Assembly (NCBI GenBank): GCA_949751835.1
Contig: CATKHK010000075.1
Coordinates: 62,001-126,000, forward strand
Direction: 5' to 3'
Source: Blepharisma japonicum
Taxonomy: Eukaryota > Ciliophora > Heterotrichea > Heterotrichida > Blepharismidae
Length of the DNA stretch: 64,000 bases
The notes below the pieces were generated by a model. The model saw only the letters and a program-made list of their open reading frames with translations. It was not told where the DNA came from and searched no databases. Shown here piece by piece: positions 1 through 11,700 of this stretch. Both the position numbers and the translations under genes were made by a program. How positions within the stretch are numbered: position 1 is the stretch's first letter; every line of letters begins with the position of its first letter.

Positions 1-1
1 T

Positions 2-343
2 AATTCTGCTCTTAGAAGAGAGGAGGGAATAGAGATTCTTATAGGACTACTCGTAGATACTCTAAAAGGCAACATAAAACACATAAAGGATGCTAAAGCT
101 TCATGCAAAGAAATCATATGCGACACCATTTCTCATATAGAAGAAACTGAAAAAAATACCAACCAAATCTCGAATACTGGAGATGAAATTCTCAGCACAT
201 TATCAAATATAGACGGTGAAGCTTTACAGCGAGAAATGGTTGACAAAGTTGTAAAAATGCTTCAAAGACTCATAAAGCGGCTACTTGAAGGCTTCAAATT
301 TGAGCGAGAAAAACTGTTTCAAGCTTTATCATATGTAAAATAA
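2..343 (+). CDS. C-terminal part of an unknown, probably coiled-coil protein (5' end outside window)
   Basis: An open frame enters from the left edge and ends at TAA 341-343, giving about 113 residues. The composition is charged and helical, with Glu, Lys and Ile/Leu spaced as in coiled coils (for example IKHIKDAK, EETEKNTNQI and a closing LIKRLLEGFKFEREK). No family is recognised. It has no internal TGA, so the code does not affect it. It converges on the minus-strand coiled-coil gene, whose stop is only about 24 bp away, a typical compact ciliate spacing. The start and full length cannot be seen. Confidence 0.6.
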   Translation, partial: NSALRREEGIEILIGLLVDTLKGNIKHIKDAKASCKEIICDTISHIEETEKNTNQISNTGDEILSTLSNIDGEALQREMVDKVVKMLQRLIKRLLEGFKFEREKLFQALSYVK

Positions 344-367
344 TATTAATTACTATAAATTTACACA

Positions 368-1870
368 TTATTGGTGGCTTTGCAGTATATTATTTCCATA
401 ATATGCTAAATATCCTGACCTATTAGGGGTGCTTCGTCCAGATGAAAATGAGTTGTTCATGTTGGGGTTATAAAGTTTGCTGGCTAAATCGCTTTTTCTT
501 CTTACTGGGGTGTGGGATTGGCTTATATTGGTAGGTGTTAAGCTATATCCTGGGACTTTAGCGTAGGTTTGATGAGAGCCTAATTGGTAAGCTTCTAAGT
601 CTCTTCTATTTATTTTCCGTTCATCTTCATTCATCTTGTGAAGTCTCATTTTATCTGACTGCTTTTCTTGTATCTGATAAGAAATCAGCTCGGAGTACTG
701 CTGTTGTTTAAGCCGATTTCTTTGTTTTTCTTGATTTACAAATAAATCTAAGCGGCGCTGTCTTTCTGCTAGAGAAAATGCATACATTTGGTCCTCGTTT
801 AGCATTTTTTTGTTGGTTTCTTGCTTTTCTTTGATTTGTCTTTTAATTGCTTCTTGATTTTCTTTGTAGCTGTTCATTTGATTTATTTTCTCTTCATACT
901 CTTTTCTCCTTTGATAATCTGCTTGTGCTTTTTGGAATTCCAAAGCTTTAATTTCATCTTCTTTAGACTTAATTTCCATAGGAGAAACTGGCTGCATTTT
1001 TCTCTGTATTTCATAAAACTTGTTAGAAAATTCATCATATTCTGAAAGAAACCTTTGCCTTCTCTCTTCATATTCATCTCAATGAGAAAACGCATTATTT
1101 ATATACTGTTTGTCAACGATCTTTTCTTTTTCTTTTTCCATTTCTTTGAGCTTCAGTAAGTATGCATTATAAAGGTTGGTTTCTTGCTGCTTATAAAAAG
1201 CTTCCCTTTTCTCAATTTCAGCCCTTCTCCTGGCTTTTTCTTCTTCAGTTTTGATTCCATTTAAAAATTCATCTCTTTCTTTTACTCTTTGTGCATGCTT
1301 TTCTTCTAAAGTTTTATAATATTCATTTAAACTTTCGTCTTGTAGTTGCTTTTGTATTTGGAAGCGGTTTCTTGACATAAATTGGTCTCTTGAGCTGATA
1401 TTACTACTTAATTCATCACTAAAATCTTTTAATTGCTTTTCTTCATTTTTTTCTCTTAATTCTTGTTGTGATTTAAATTGCTGCTGAGATTTTAAAAAAT
1501 TATCAAGCTCTTCTTTGTATTTTTTCTTTTTTTCAGCTTCTTCAAGCTGTGCTTGGATTTCTGCCATTTCTTGTACATCAGCTTGATGTTTAATGATCCC
1601 AGCCCATTCATCTTCTCCTTCTTTAGGTCTCACCGGAAATTGTTTAAACATTGGTGTGCAATTTCTCTCAATCCTTCTCCTCACTTCTTCTAAAACTCCT
1701 GCAAAATCCAACCCTTCATCAAATAGGTCATCAACATTTTTCAATTCTTGATCAATGTACTCGTATTTCTAATTTTATCTTACTTTTGCACCGAATTCAG
1801 ACAGCAAAATTTTTTTTAGCTTTTCTTTTCTTCTAAAACTTAATACTTGTGAGCGATGGGTATCTGACAT
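368..1870 (-). CDS. Coiled-coil protein with one 15-nt intron
   Basis: The gene reads from ATG at 1870 down to TAA at 368-370 and encodes about 495 residues after removal of the intron at 1769-1783. One TGA (1079-1081) must be read as Trp to join its two halves; the paired frames and uniform composition support this. Most of the protein is Glu/Lys/Gln/Arg-rich helix (EEVRRRIERN near the start, long EKKKKYKEELDNF-type stretches), so a long coiled coil is expected. The last ~60 residues are low-complexity and Ser/Asn/Tyr-rich (SSGRSTPNRSGY). A cytoskeletal or basal-body role would be usual for such proteins, but no family is recognised and this is inference. Confidence 0.8.
1769..1783 (-). other. 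15-nt spliceosomal intron
   Basis: On the minus strand the 15 bases are GTAAGATAAAATTAG. The frame from ATG 1870 (MSDTHRSQVL...) runs into an in-frame TAA and TAG inside these bases. Removing exactly 15 nt joins it to the downstream frame (KYEYIDQEL). Introns of 15-16 nt are the norm in heterotrichs such as Blepharisma and Stentor. Confidence 0.85.
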
Positions 1871-2177
1871 TTAGGTGTAAATAAATTTAGTTGAATTTTC
1901 ATATGGAATTTTCTTTAATATTCGTTAAATTTAACGAAGAGGTTATTTGAAGGGGAAAAAAAGGTGCTGTTGAAAGAATAATTATTAGTTTTATAATTAT
2001 GAGGGATTATATATTAAATTACTTTTGATTCTAATTATTAAAAACTGATTTTAAGGTTATTGATATGGGAAATCTTTATTGATTCTATACATATTAATAA
2101 GCTAATAAGCTAAAATATTAAAGCGATTTGATAAACTTAAAACTAATGATTTTTAGAACTATTTTATTATCTATAAT
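1871..2177. other. Intergenic, AT-rich
   Basis: About 300 bp between the start of the coiled-coil gene and the stop of the Myb gene. It should hold the promoter of the first and the 3' end of the second. No motif, repeat or coding signal is visible. Confidence 0.5.
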
Positions 2178-2849
2178 TTACTCTAAATAAGGCAAGGCAA
2201 CGTCATCAATTGGATCAAGCTCATCTAAGCCATAAATGTTGGTTTGTAGCTCTTCTACTGGTTTTCCAATAAAAGTTTCTTGGCATTTCCCAGCTTCTCT
2301 ATGTGAAAATTTGCTCGAAAACACATTGTTCGCGCCCGTGGCATAAATCAATGGTTTTAAGCTTTCACGCTTCGATCTTCTGACGATGCTTTTCCATCTA
2401 TTTTTAACATTATTTTCTGTCCTCCCAGGCAAAAAATTTGCAATAATGCTCCATTTATTGCCAATTTCTTGTTGCTTTTCGATAATTATTTGGTCTTCTT
2501 CATAGGTTCAATCTCCTTTCTTCAGCTTAGGATTCAAATGGTTATGCCATCTTTCACGGCATTGCTTACCATTACGTACAGGGACTTCGTTATGGATCTG
2601 CTTGTTGATTGCCTTCGCGATAATAGTCCACTTTTTGGAAGACTCCGTATTAAGAAGGCTGATTACAATATCATCCTCTTTTTTGGTCCATGGATGCTTT
2701 AGATTGCCACTTAACACCCTTGGGTAAATGAGAGGAGAATATTTATGCTTTAGGTCGTCAAGCTTGCACGGAACCATTCAGACTTCGTCATCAATTTTGT
2801 AAGGACTAAGCAAGGATTGATGGTTATTATCTTTATTGTTGCTTTCCAT
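2178..2849 (-). CDS. R2R3-type Myb DNA-binding protein
   Basis: The gene reads from ATG 2849 to TAA at 2178 and encodes 223 residues. Two Myb repeats are clear. R2 spans about residues 52-108 with Trp at 54, 74 and 101 (HPWTKKEDD, KKWTII, QCRERWHNHL). R3 spans about 112-155 with Trp at 114, 133 and 152 (GRTENNVKNRWKS). Trp114, the invariant first Trp of R3, is encoded by TGA (2508-2510), one of the best single proofs in the window that TGA is sense; another TGA encodes Trp24. The expected role is a nuclear sequence-specific DNA-binding regulator. The tail after R3 has no recognised domain. Choosing ATG 2849 uses the first Met in the frame. Confidence 0.9.
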
Positions 2850-3843
2850 GTGTACTGTATGGTGCTCTTAATTTAATTATTATTATTCCATAATTTCATA
2901 AATTTTATAAGTTTTTTATAATAGTAAAGTTAAAAAAAAATTATAGGGTATATTTTATGCACAACATTTGGCTTTTTTGTTTGAATTTGTTATCTATTTT
3001 AAACATGATTGCCGCCTGAAATTTAAATCAAATTTTTTAAAAAATACAAATATTCTTTGAATTTGGTTGAAAACAATAAGAAATTATTTAATAGGCTCAT
3101 AATTAAATTTTCGCTAAAAAAACTACATAGATTAAGCATAATTTTTAATTTAAATTAGCAAGAATCAATCATTAATGATATTATGTTGAATTAAATTAGT
3201 TCTAATATTTAATGCTAGAAGGGTAAATAATTTATACTTCATAAATAAAAGTGTCCTTATACTATTATAGAAGAATTATAATGCAAAACTTTTTAAAGTA
3301 GTTTAATTTCTCCAAAATTATATTAATTATATATAATTGAGCATTCATTCACCTATTACTTTGTAGGTTGCTCTAGGCCAACTTGGAGAGTTGGTTCGTC
3401 ATCAATATCGTCAAAAATCAACTTTTCAGATTTGCTAAGGAATGACAGATACAGCTGAGGTCAATGGGTGCTCAGCTATATAATATCATTATTATGTAAG
3501 ACTCTTCATTTATCTCATAATCATTGACTATCAAAATGTCGATTTTTCTCAATACACAAACAAAATTATTATAAGTAAGAAAATTTTATCTTTCTCTATT
3601 TGCCTTAGGATAAGTAAAAGATTTAGAAAGCCATATTTTTAAGGAACAAAATCTGTCTCTTACTCTTTCTAATAATTAAATTTATGATAATACTCTCTAT
3701 TCCTTATTTTTTCATATCAGACTCTTAATAAACTCTTATCATCTCTCTATATAAACTTTTCATTAAAAAGTATTATTATTCATTTTTCCCAAACAAATCT
3801 TTGTAATACTCGAAACTCCACAAAAATAAACCTAAAAGAAATT
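2850..3843. other. Intergenic, AT-rich, possible weak coding relic on the minus strand
   Basis: About 1 kb upstream of both the Myb gene and PAS-A, so it should contain two divergent promoters. Around 3360-3600 the minus strand has coding-like composition in two frames (for example DILIVNDYEINEE in one, KSEKLIFDDIDDEPTLQVG in the other), but no start, no supported splice and no recognisable domain. I treat it as an unproven relic. Confidence 0.35.
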
Positions 3844-6800
3844 ATGGAAAATACTTTTGAAAAAAGTTCAGAAAGAAAAGACTTAGAAAATCTCACCACA
3901 ATAACCCGTAGAGAACAGCTTTACCACAGCCTTGCTAATGATAGAGTTTACCGTTGACAGACGACTCTTTTCGATGTTTTTGTAAGACTAGAGTCTGTTG
4001 ATGGAAAGAGGAAAAGAAATAAATTTCAAATTCTTATTAATTATTTGGCTTTGATTATAAGAAAACTGCAGCTTTTATCATTAATCCTTTTGGATTATAA
4101 TTTAGACGTATCGTTTACTTTAATGTCTTTATTTAACACACTCATGGTTGGAACCAGACTTGACGTTTTATCAATTAAATTAGATTTTGAAATCGAGTAT
4201 CTTATGGCTCTACTTGTTAGCGTATATATATGAGGAGCATGCTTTATGCTATTATACATACAGCTTTATTTTAAAAAAAGAATTTTCCTTAAACCAATAA
4301 TTCTGAGTGCGCAAATCTTAGGATGGCTCTGTGAGTACATTATTTTTATCCCTTATGTATTCACAACATTGATTTATATTAAATATTCCTGAGTCCAAAA
4401 TCATAAGGTAGAAGAGTATGGGAACAAAGTTTCTGATAATCTTAACCCCCTAACAGCTTTGATTTTGATATTTGGTGCAGTAATTCTTCAGTTTATTTTG
4501 TACTTCCGAACCATCTATAACTGCAATCCTGCCTATTCTTTGAAGAACAAAAGACATAGAATGTATTCTTTGATATCTTTAAAGGACTTTTTCCTACAAG
4601 AAGTCGTTACATTTTGTGCTTTTACGAATTCTGAGTACTATTTTGAGGGAGCCTGCATTATCTCATCTTTATATATGGCTTGACAATATATTGCATATCT
4701 GCCTTTTGTAACTCTTTTTGATAACGGTTTTGAAGCTAGCACTTGAATTATGCTCATTTTCGGGGAAATTTCGCATATTATTGCTTATCATGTAGGGGCA
4801 TTGCATGCAAAAGTGCTTTTAATGGTTTTTGTGTTTCCTGCTGCGATGATTTTGTTTTATTCTTTTATGAGATGGCGTTTTGATAGGATTAAGAATTGGG
4901 CAAAAGATGATCCTTTTTCTATTGAGCTTAAAATTCGGAAGGTGTTGCTTGGGATAAAGTTGCAAGATTTTACTGAAGAACTCCTTGAAATAATCAAAAA
5001 AACTTATACAGAAGCCACTAAAAAATTTTTATCATTTAAACTTATGTTTATTTGGGAAAGTATTTTTACTTTAAATTATAGGAATAATAAATCACTTGCA
5101 TTGCTCAAGTTATCAAAAATTAACTTTTCTTGCCCCGAGCATTTGAAGATTTGGTATCATTTTGATAAACAAGTTTCCAGTTTTTATTCTTTTCCTGATT
5201 TAGAAGCAGAATTTTTATTTTACTTTTTATACAAAAAACTTGTTAACGAAGAAAGATCTGAAGATCTCATTCTTCTTCGATATCTAAAAGATATGAATGA
5301 ATTTAAAAATAAGGATTTAGAAGTTTCTTCAGAGCTCTGAAATGTCTATCGAAAAATTTCAAACATCTCTAGGCATCCTGCTCGGGAAATTAATAGGGTA
5401 TGCACAAAACTGATAGAAGTAAAGCATAGTTTTGAAATTTTTGCAGAAAGAATGATAAAAAAATATCAAGCGGACTCAGAACTCCTTTCTATTTATGGGT
5501 CATATATGACTGATTTTTTAGAACAGAGTGAAGGAAATTTGTTTTTAGCAAGAAGTCGGGTGCTAAAAGAATCAAATGATGGAGGGATAGAGAAATTGAC
5601 TGGGTTTAAATATCAAAAAGGGACTTCGATTATGGTTGTTAGTGGGATGTTTGGATCAATTGGAGATATTTTGTATCTAAATAATGATATACTTGATTTG
5701 CTTAAAATAGAATGCATTGATAATGTCATAGGAACAAGCTTTTGTCAATTTATGCCAGCACCATTTGATGTAATGCACCATGATATTTTAAGAAGATACC
5801 TAATTTTTGGTGATAAAGTTGATTTATATAGGCCTCATATGTTTTTAATTACTGCTGAAAATCATTGCGTTGAAGTTTCTATGCATTTTAGGCTTGTATT
5901 TTATAAACAAATTCCCTATTTTATAGCAGATTTCAATTCAAGAGGTCATCGAAAAAATTTAATTTTGCATTCTCCAGATGGGCTTATTTATGCTGTTTCA
6001 AAAGATATCAGGAATTTTATTGGGAGTAGAGAAGGCACAGTTTTTGAAGTGATTTTAAATTTAGCTTATTATTATGAGCAATATGATACCGGACAATGTT
6101 TCGAATACAATGAAGATTTTTACTGTAAAATGATGAGGTTTAAATTAGCAATTGATGGATTTGTATTAGAAGTTTTATATATGGCTGATTCGCTTGAAGC
6201 CATTAGTCCTACTTCAGATACTCCTCCATTATTTATTAAAAAAAGGGCAGGATCTTTTAATGAATTCGCATATAGAACTGATATTTCTATGGAGCCTGAC
6301 GAAGCGTGGAAAAAAACTGATGTGGCAAGTAACCATACCTATGCATCTTCAATTTTATCAAAAATCAGCGTAAAGAGAAAAACAGAAGTCGCTAATTTAA
6401 AAATATTTACGCTATGCAGAGCTTTAAATATGAATATCAGAATTGCTATAGCAGTTTTATTTGTAGTGACATTTATTTCGATAATTTTAGAGACTGTTTT
6501 AATTAGCAATCTCAAAATGTCAGATGCGCTTAATGATTTGGATTATATGAGATATTTGGAGAACTCTATACTTTTAAATATAAGATCGCTTGATTTAATA
6601 AGCCAAGGGTATCAAACTGCTTTTTCTGAATCTTATTATAGGGATTTGCTTAAAAAAACATCGGAAAGCTTAGAAGATAGTGTGATCCTTAATAATGATA
6701 AAATAAACTCTTATAGCTTTTTGCACAATATTTTTTCGGATAGTAGGGCATCAATATCAGAATTAATTGAAGGGAATTCTGTTAGAGTAACTTATGAAAA

Positions 6801-7968
6801 TTTATTTCATTGTGCGCAAACTTATGTTACACACGTAAAAGCAATTATAAATACAGATATTAGCAATTTTCGAACTATTTATAATGACTTCTATTTTATT
6901 TATTATAACATTCCCACAGAAATGATGAGAATTTTAAATGAAAGCGTTTACAAAACTTCCAAGGATTTTGAAGACCATGTTGATGACACTTTTTTATTTT
7001 TAAAATTCTTCAAAGCTGCATTTTTTGTTCCTCCAATAATAATGATTCTATTATCAATCCCAACCCTCATTATATTAGAAAAAATAAATAAAGAAAACTG
7101 GCGTAACTTATCACATCTAGATATGGATCGGCAAACATATTTAAGAGATAAACTTATAGATAGACTCCATGATTTGCATGGAATAAGTGCTGATTTTATA
7201 GAACCGAAAACAAGCACTAATGAAAATTACTCTTCTATTTGAAAGATCCTGATTATAAAAATATTGTTACTACAGATCTTGAGCATTGCGTATTATATTG
7301 CTGCTTTATATGGTTTTCAAATTGAATTGAATGAAATATTAATTTATCAATCGAAATATATTTTTAACCATGGCCTCAGAAGAATGCTATCCGAGAATTC
7401 TTATTTTTGAGCTCGAGAAAAATTCATGAGCGATTTTAATAATTCTGTTATGAATTGGATAGACAAATCGCCATTTCCGTCTTTTTCAGTAAAACTTGAT
7501 TTTGTTATAAACGAGCTTGAATATCTTGAAAAACTATTAAGCGATAAAGATTATTCTGAATTTTATAGCAGCAATATGATTAATTTAGAGGTTGGAAATC
7601 CATGTGATGCAATTGAAGAAACTTTAGCAAGCTGTGATAGTAGCTATGTTGGAGTAGGGATTCATCCAGCAATAAAAAGCTACATGAATGAGTTAAAAGA
7701 CTACTCTGTGTCCAACCATTCAAGCTGAGAAGATATTGTTAGATTAGAAAAATATTCTGATGTATTAGCAAGATCCACTGTTTTTATGACATATAACTAT
7801 CTAAATACGACTGATGATAAAATTGATGAAAATGTCACGGGTTTAATGATTGCAACGCTAATGTATTTTTTTTCTTTGATTGTTGTATCAATTATACTCG
7901 TATTCAGTGCCGTAAATAAAATCAAAAATGAATTGATTGGGAAAATAGATATTTTAAAATATTTTTAG
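3844..7968 (+). CDS. PAS-A: multi-pass membrane PAS protein (TmcB/TmcC-like family)
   Basis: The gene has one uninterrupted frame from ATG 3844 to TAG 7966-7968, 1,374 residues, with about nine in-frame TGA codons read as Trp. The first ~330 residues hold several hydrophobic segments. A helical region of about 200 residues follows, containing the family motif KFLSFKLMFIWES. A PAS-like domain lies at about residues 592-700 (VVSGMFGSIGDILYLN, then FCQFMPAPFDVMHHDILRR). Four more TM segments follow near residues 865-885, 1056-1078, 1136-1156 and 1334-1358, with large helical loops between the first and second and between the third and fourth. This layout matches ciliate proteins annotated as TmcB/TmcC-like (tiny macrocysts family) with a PAS domain. 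A membrane sensor role is inferred; no ligand or output domain is visible. It is the most divergent of the four paralogues and carries no insert. Confidence 0.88.
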
Positions 7969-8781
7969 ACATTCAGTGAGATTGATTAAATCGAGTAAAT
8001 TACTTTGTTTTTATTTTATCTTTAATTAACAGCCGAATAAATTAATTGATTTTATAAATTTTATTTTTTAGAATTACATGTAATTATTTTCATCTAGTAG
8101 ACAACATAATTTTATAGGATGCTAATAGACCTAAAATTTATTTTCAATAGAGAAACTTTATAATCAATGCTATTTGAAAAAGTAAATTAAAGTATTCGCA
8201 AAATTCAAGAAGACTTATATAAGTATAAATACAAACTAATAAAAAATATTAATAAATAATTTGTATTTTATCATGATATATTACGATGATTAAATAAGTC
8301 TTGAAAAATTACAGATTTTTAATAGTAATTTATAAGCACAAAATAATTATCACGCACTTTCAGTTAAATCAAGTTTTAAATAAATATTGCTAAGTTTCAA
8401 AGAAATTATTTTATTATTTTTTAACAAATATGACCTCGAAATAAAGCTCAAAGTTAAAGGATTTTATTCTCCAAAAATCTTGTATATTAATTAAATTTAG
8501 ATTATGAATTATTTTAAATCGGTTAAGATTTTATTACTGCAAGCTAGTCTGCTTTATAGCGGATTGCTGAAGCTAGTTGCATTACTTTAAACCTGAATAA
8601 GCTCCTGCATCGTTATCTATTAAGAACAGAAAGTGGAGGTAATTCTAGTTTTAGCTAAATGCTCGATTCTTTTGGAGAATTTCAATCAAATTAAGATTGT
8701 TATTAAGAAAACCTATTGACAAAAAAGGATTTGATAATTTGATCTTCATTAATCTTAAATATTGTCTATAAAACCTTCAAC
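7969..8781. other. Intergenic, AT-rich
   Basis: About 810 bp between PAS-A and PAS-B with long A/T runs. A short, more GC-balanced piece near 8540-8650 shows no open frame. No repeat or RNA structure is recognised. Confidence 0.5.
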
Positions 8782-11700
8782 ATGGATGAAGAGTCAGTAA
8801 AGAATAAAGAGAGCAGCTCATGTAAACTAGATACTGTCATGTGCCAGCGTAATGACTTATATAAACGACTTGAAGCCGAAAGGGAAAGTCATTATAAAAC
8901 TGTTTTATTTGAAACTTTTATAAAGCTTGAAAATAGTGATAATAAGACCAAGGCTTCAAAAGAATATCTCATTTTCAATTATACTGCACTTTTTATTCGA
9001 AAATTTCAGCTATTATCACTCGTGCTCATGACTTTTGAAACTTCAGCAAATATTACTCTAGAATCTTCTTTGAACGGACTATTAAAATCGGTGAGACTTG
9101 ATATTCTTTGTATTGACTTTAATGCTCAATCCGAATTTTTATTTATCTTATTAATCAGTATTTGAGGACTATTTATTAGCTTTTGCTTGATTTACTTCCA
9201 AATTTATAGTAAAAAGAAAATTGTGTTAAAACCTCTCATTTTTGTTGCTAAATTCTTGGGATGGGCAATTGACAACATCTTTTTTATTCCTTATTTATAT
9301 AGTGTGGGAATATATGTAAAATACACTTTTTTCAGTGAATCTATGGAAGTAAAAGAGTATGATAACACAAGCTCATCTAATTATAACACATATTTGGTAT
9401 TCCCCTTAATTTTGGGAATACCAATTATACTTTTAGCTAGTTTTTTTAGGGCAATTTATTATTGTAATCCTTTCTACACAATAAAGATTAAAAGAAACAG
9501 GATGCACTCATCAGTAACTTTAAAAGATGTTTATTTTCAAGTAATCCTAGTATTTTTATCATTTTATGATACAGATTTATTTTTCAATATTTTATGTGTC
9601 ATGATATCGCTTTTTATGATTTTTCAGTATTTTCTATACATGCCATTTGTAGTAATATTTGATAATTTATTTGATGCAAGTACTTGAACTATGATTCTTT
9701 TTGGAGTAATTTCACATCAACTTTCAATTTATAGCAGTGCTAGATCAGTTCGAGCATTAATAATGATTTTTATCTATCCATGCTCATGGATTATTATATG
9801 CAGATAAATTATGAATAAATTACATCAAAAATTTTATTAGGTAAAATCATTAATAACAATTTTATACATCAATTTAGTATATATTATTTTATGAACTGAT
9901 GCTTTGATCATGCAATAAATGCGTCAAATAAAGATCCTTATGGTATAGAGCTAAAAATAAGAAGTATTCTTCTTAAATCGAATTCTAATTTTTATGATAA
10001 TTCAAAAATTCAAATAAAGGCTATTTTCAAAGAGGCCACAAAAAAATTTTTATCCTTCAAGATGCTATTTGTATGGGAAGGTCTATTTTATTTAAGATAC
10101 GAGAGGAATAAATCTTTAGGTTTATTAAAACTATCAAAAATCAATTTTTCTTGCCAAAACCACTTAAATGTATGGCACAAAATTCATAGGAATATAACAA
10201 AATACTATAGCTACCCTAATATAGAAGCTGAATATTTGTATTACTATTATTATAATAAGCTGATCAATGAAGAATATGAAGAGGATTTAATATTGATAAG
10301 ATACATTAGAGATATTAATCAGCTTAATACAAAAGATCTAGAAGTCGCATGTGATCTTTGAGAGCTGTATATAAAGCTATCTAATGTTTCTGAATATTCT
10401 CCAAGTTCTATTAGCAAATCTTGCTCAATCCTTGCTGAAACTAAAAGAAAATATGAAGAAAAAGCAGAAAAAATGATGAGAAGGCATCACTCGGATCCAA
10501 TAGTTCTTGAAATATATGGGTCTTATAAGGCAGATTTTTTAGAGAATATTCATGGAAAAATGCTTTTGCAGAGAAGCAGAAGTTTAAAAAGCACAAAAAC
10601 CACAGGAGTTGATAGAAGCCCAGGCTTAAAGCATCAAGGAAATGCTGTTATGGTAGTAAGCGGAATGTTTGGATCTATTGGTGACATTTTATATTTAAAT
10701 GATGAAATTTTAAGACTGCTAAGCATTGATAGAATTGACGATTACCTTGGTACAAGCTTCACGCAGTTCATTCCTGCCCCTTTTGATGTAATGCATAATG
10801 ATATTTTAAGAAGAGGTTTGATTTTTGGAGAAAGAGTTGAAGTTCATCGGCCGAATCTGTTTTTAATCACAACTAGATCGCATTGTGTAGAAGTCACAAT
10901 GCATTTCCGTCTCTCTTTTTTTAAGCAAATCCCTTATTTTATAGCAGATTTCAACGAAAAAGGTCATAGCAGCAATTTAATTCTGCATTCTCCAGAAGGC
11001 TATATATATGCTGCATCAAAGAACATTAATCAGTTAATAGGAAACAGAAAGGGCACTATATATGAAGTTCTCAATAATATTGCTTACTATTTTGAAAAAT
11101 ATGGGTCAGGAACCCCTTTTGAGTACCATGAGGATTTTAGCTGCTTTATGCTGAGGACTAAGCTTGAAATTGATGGCTCTCCATTAGAAGCATTATATCT
11201 TGCAAATGATGCTGATTATTTTACGAGCATTACTGCCTACGAAGCTTCATTATCAAAAGAAAATTACGAATTATTTAATAAAGATGATAAAACCGAAATA
11301 ACAGCAATTCCAATTGAATCAAATTTGAAAAGCGGGCTAGTGAGTTCATATACATCAAATATGTTTTCGAAAATACACAAAAATAAAAAGATTGAAGAAG
11401 TTGAAAGTGATAGCGAGAAAATTATAAAGTTTTGCAAATCTATGAACATGAAAGTTAGGATTTCTATTATAATTTTACTGGGGATTATTATTTCTACTTT
11501 ACTTGCTGAAAAATATTTAATTGAAAAGCTAAATTTGTCCACCTTTATCAACAACTTTGCGACAATGAGATTTTTAGGGGTTGGCATTTTATTTGACTCA
11601 AGGTCGCTTGATTTGTTGAGTAAGGGATACAATTTATCAAACACAGAAATAGCCTATCGAAATTCATTACAGTCAAATATAATAAATTTAGAAAGCGCTT

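Noticed and set aside
3360-3600. A response-regulator-like gene on the minus strand
   Set aside because: DILIVND is suggestive of a receiver domain, but the frame has no start, ends soon, and shows none of the later conserved Lys or Thr/Ser positions.
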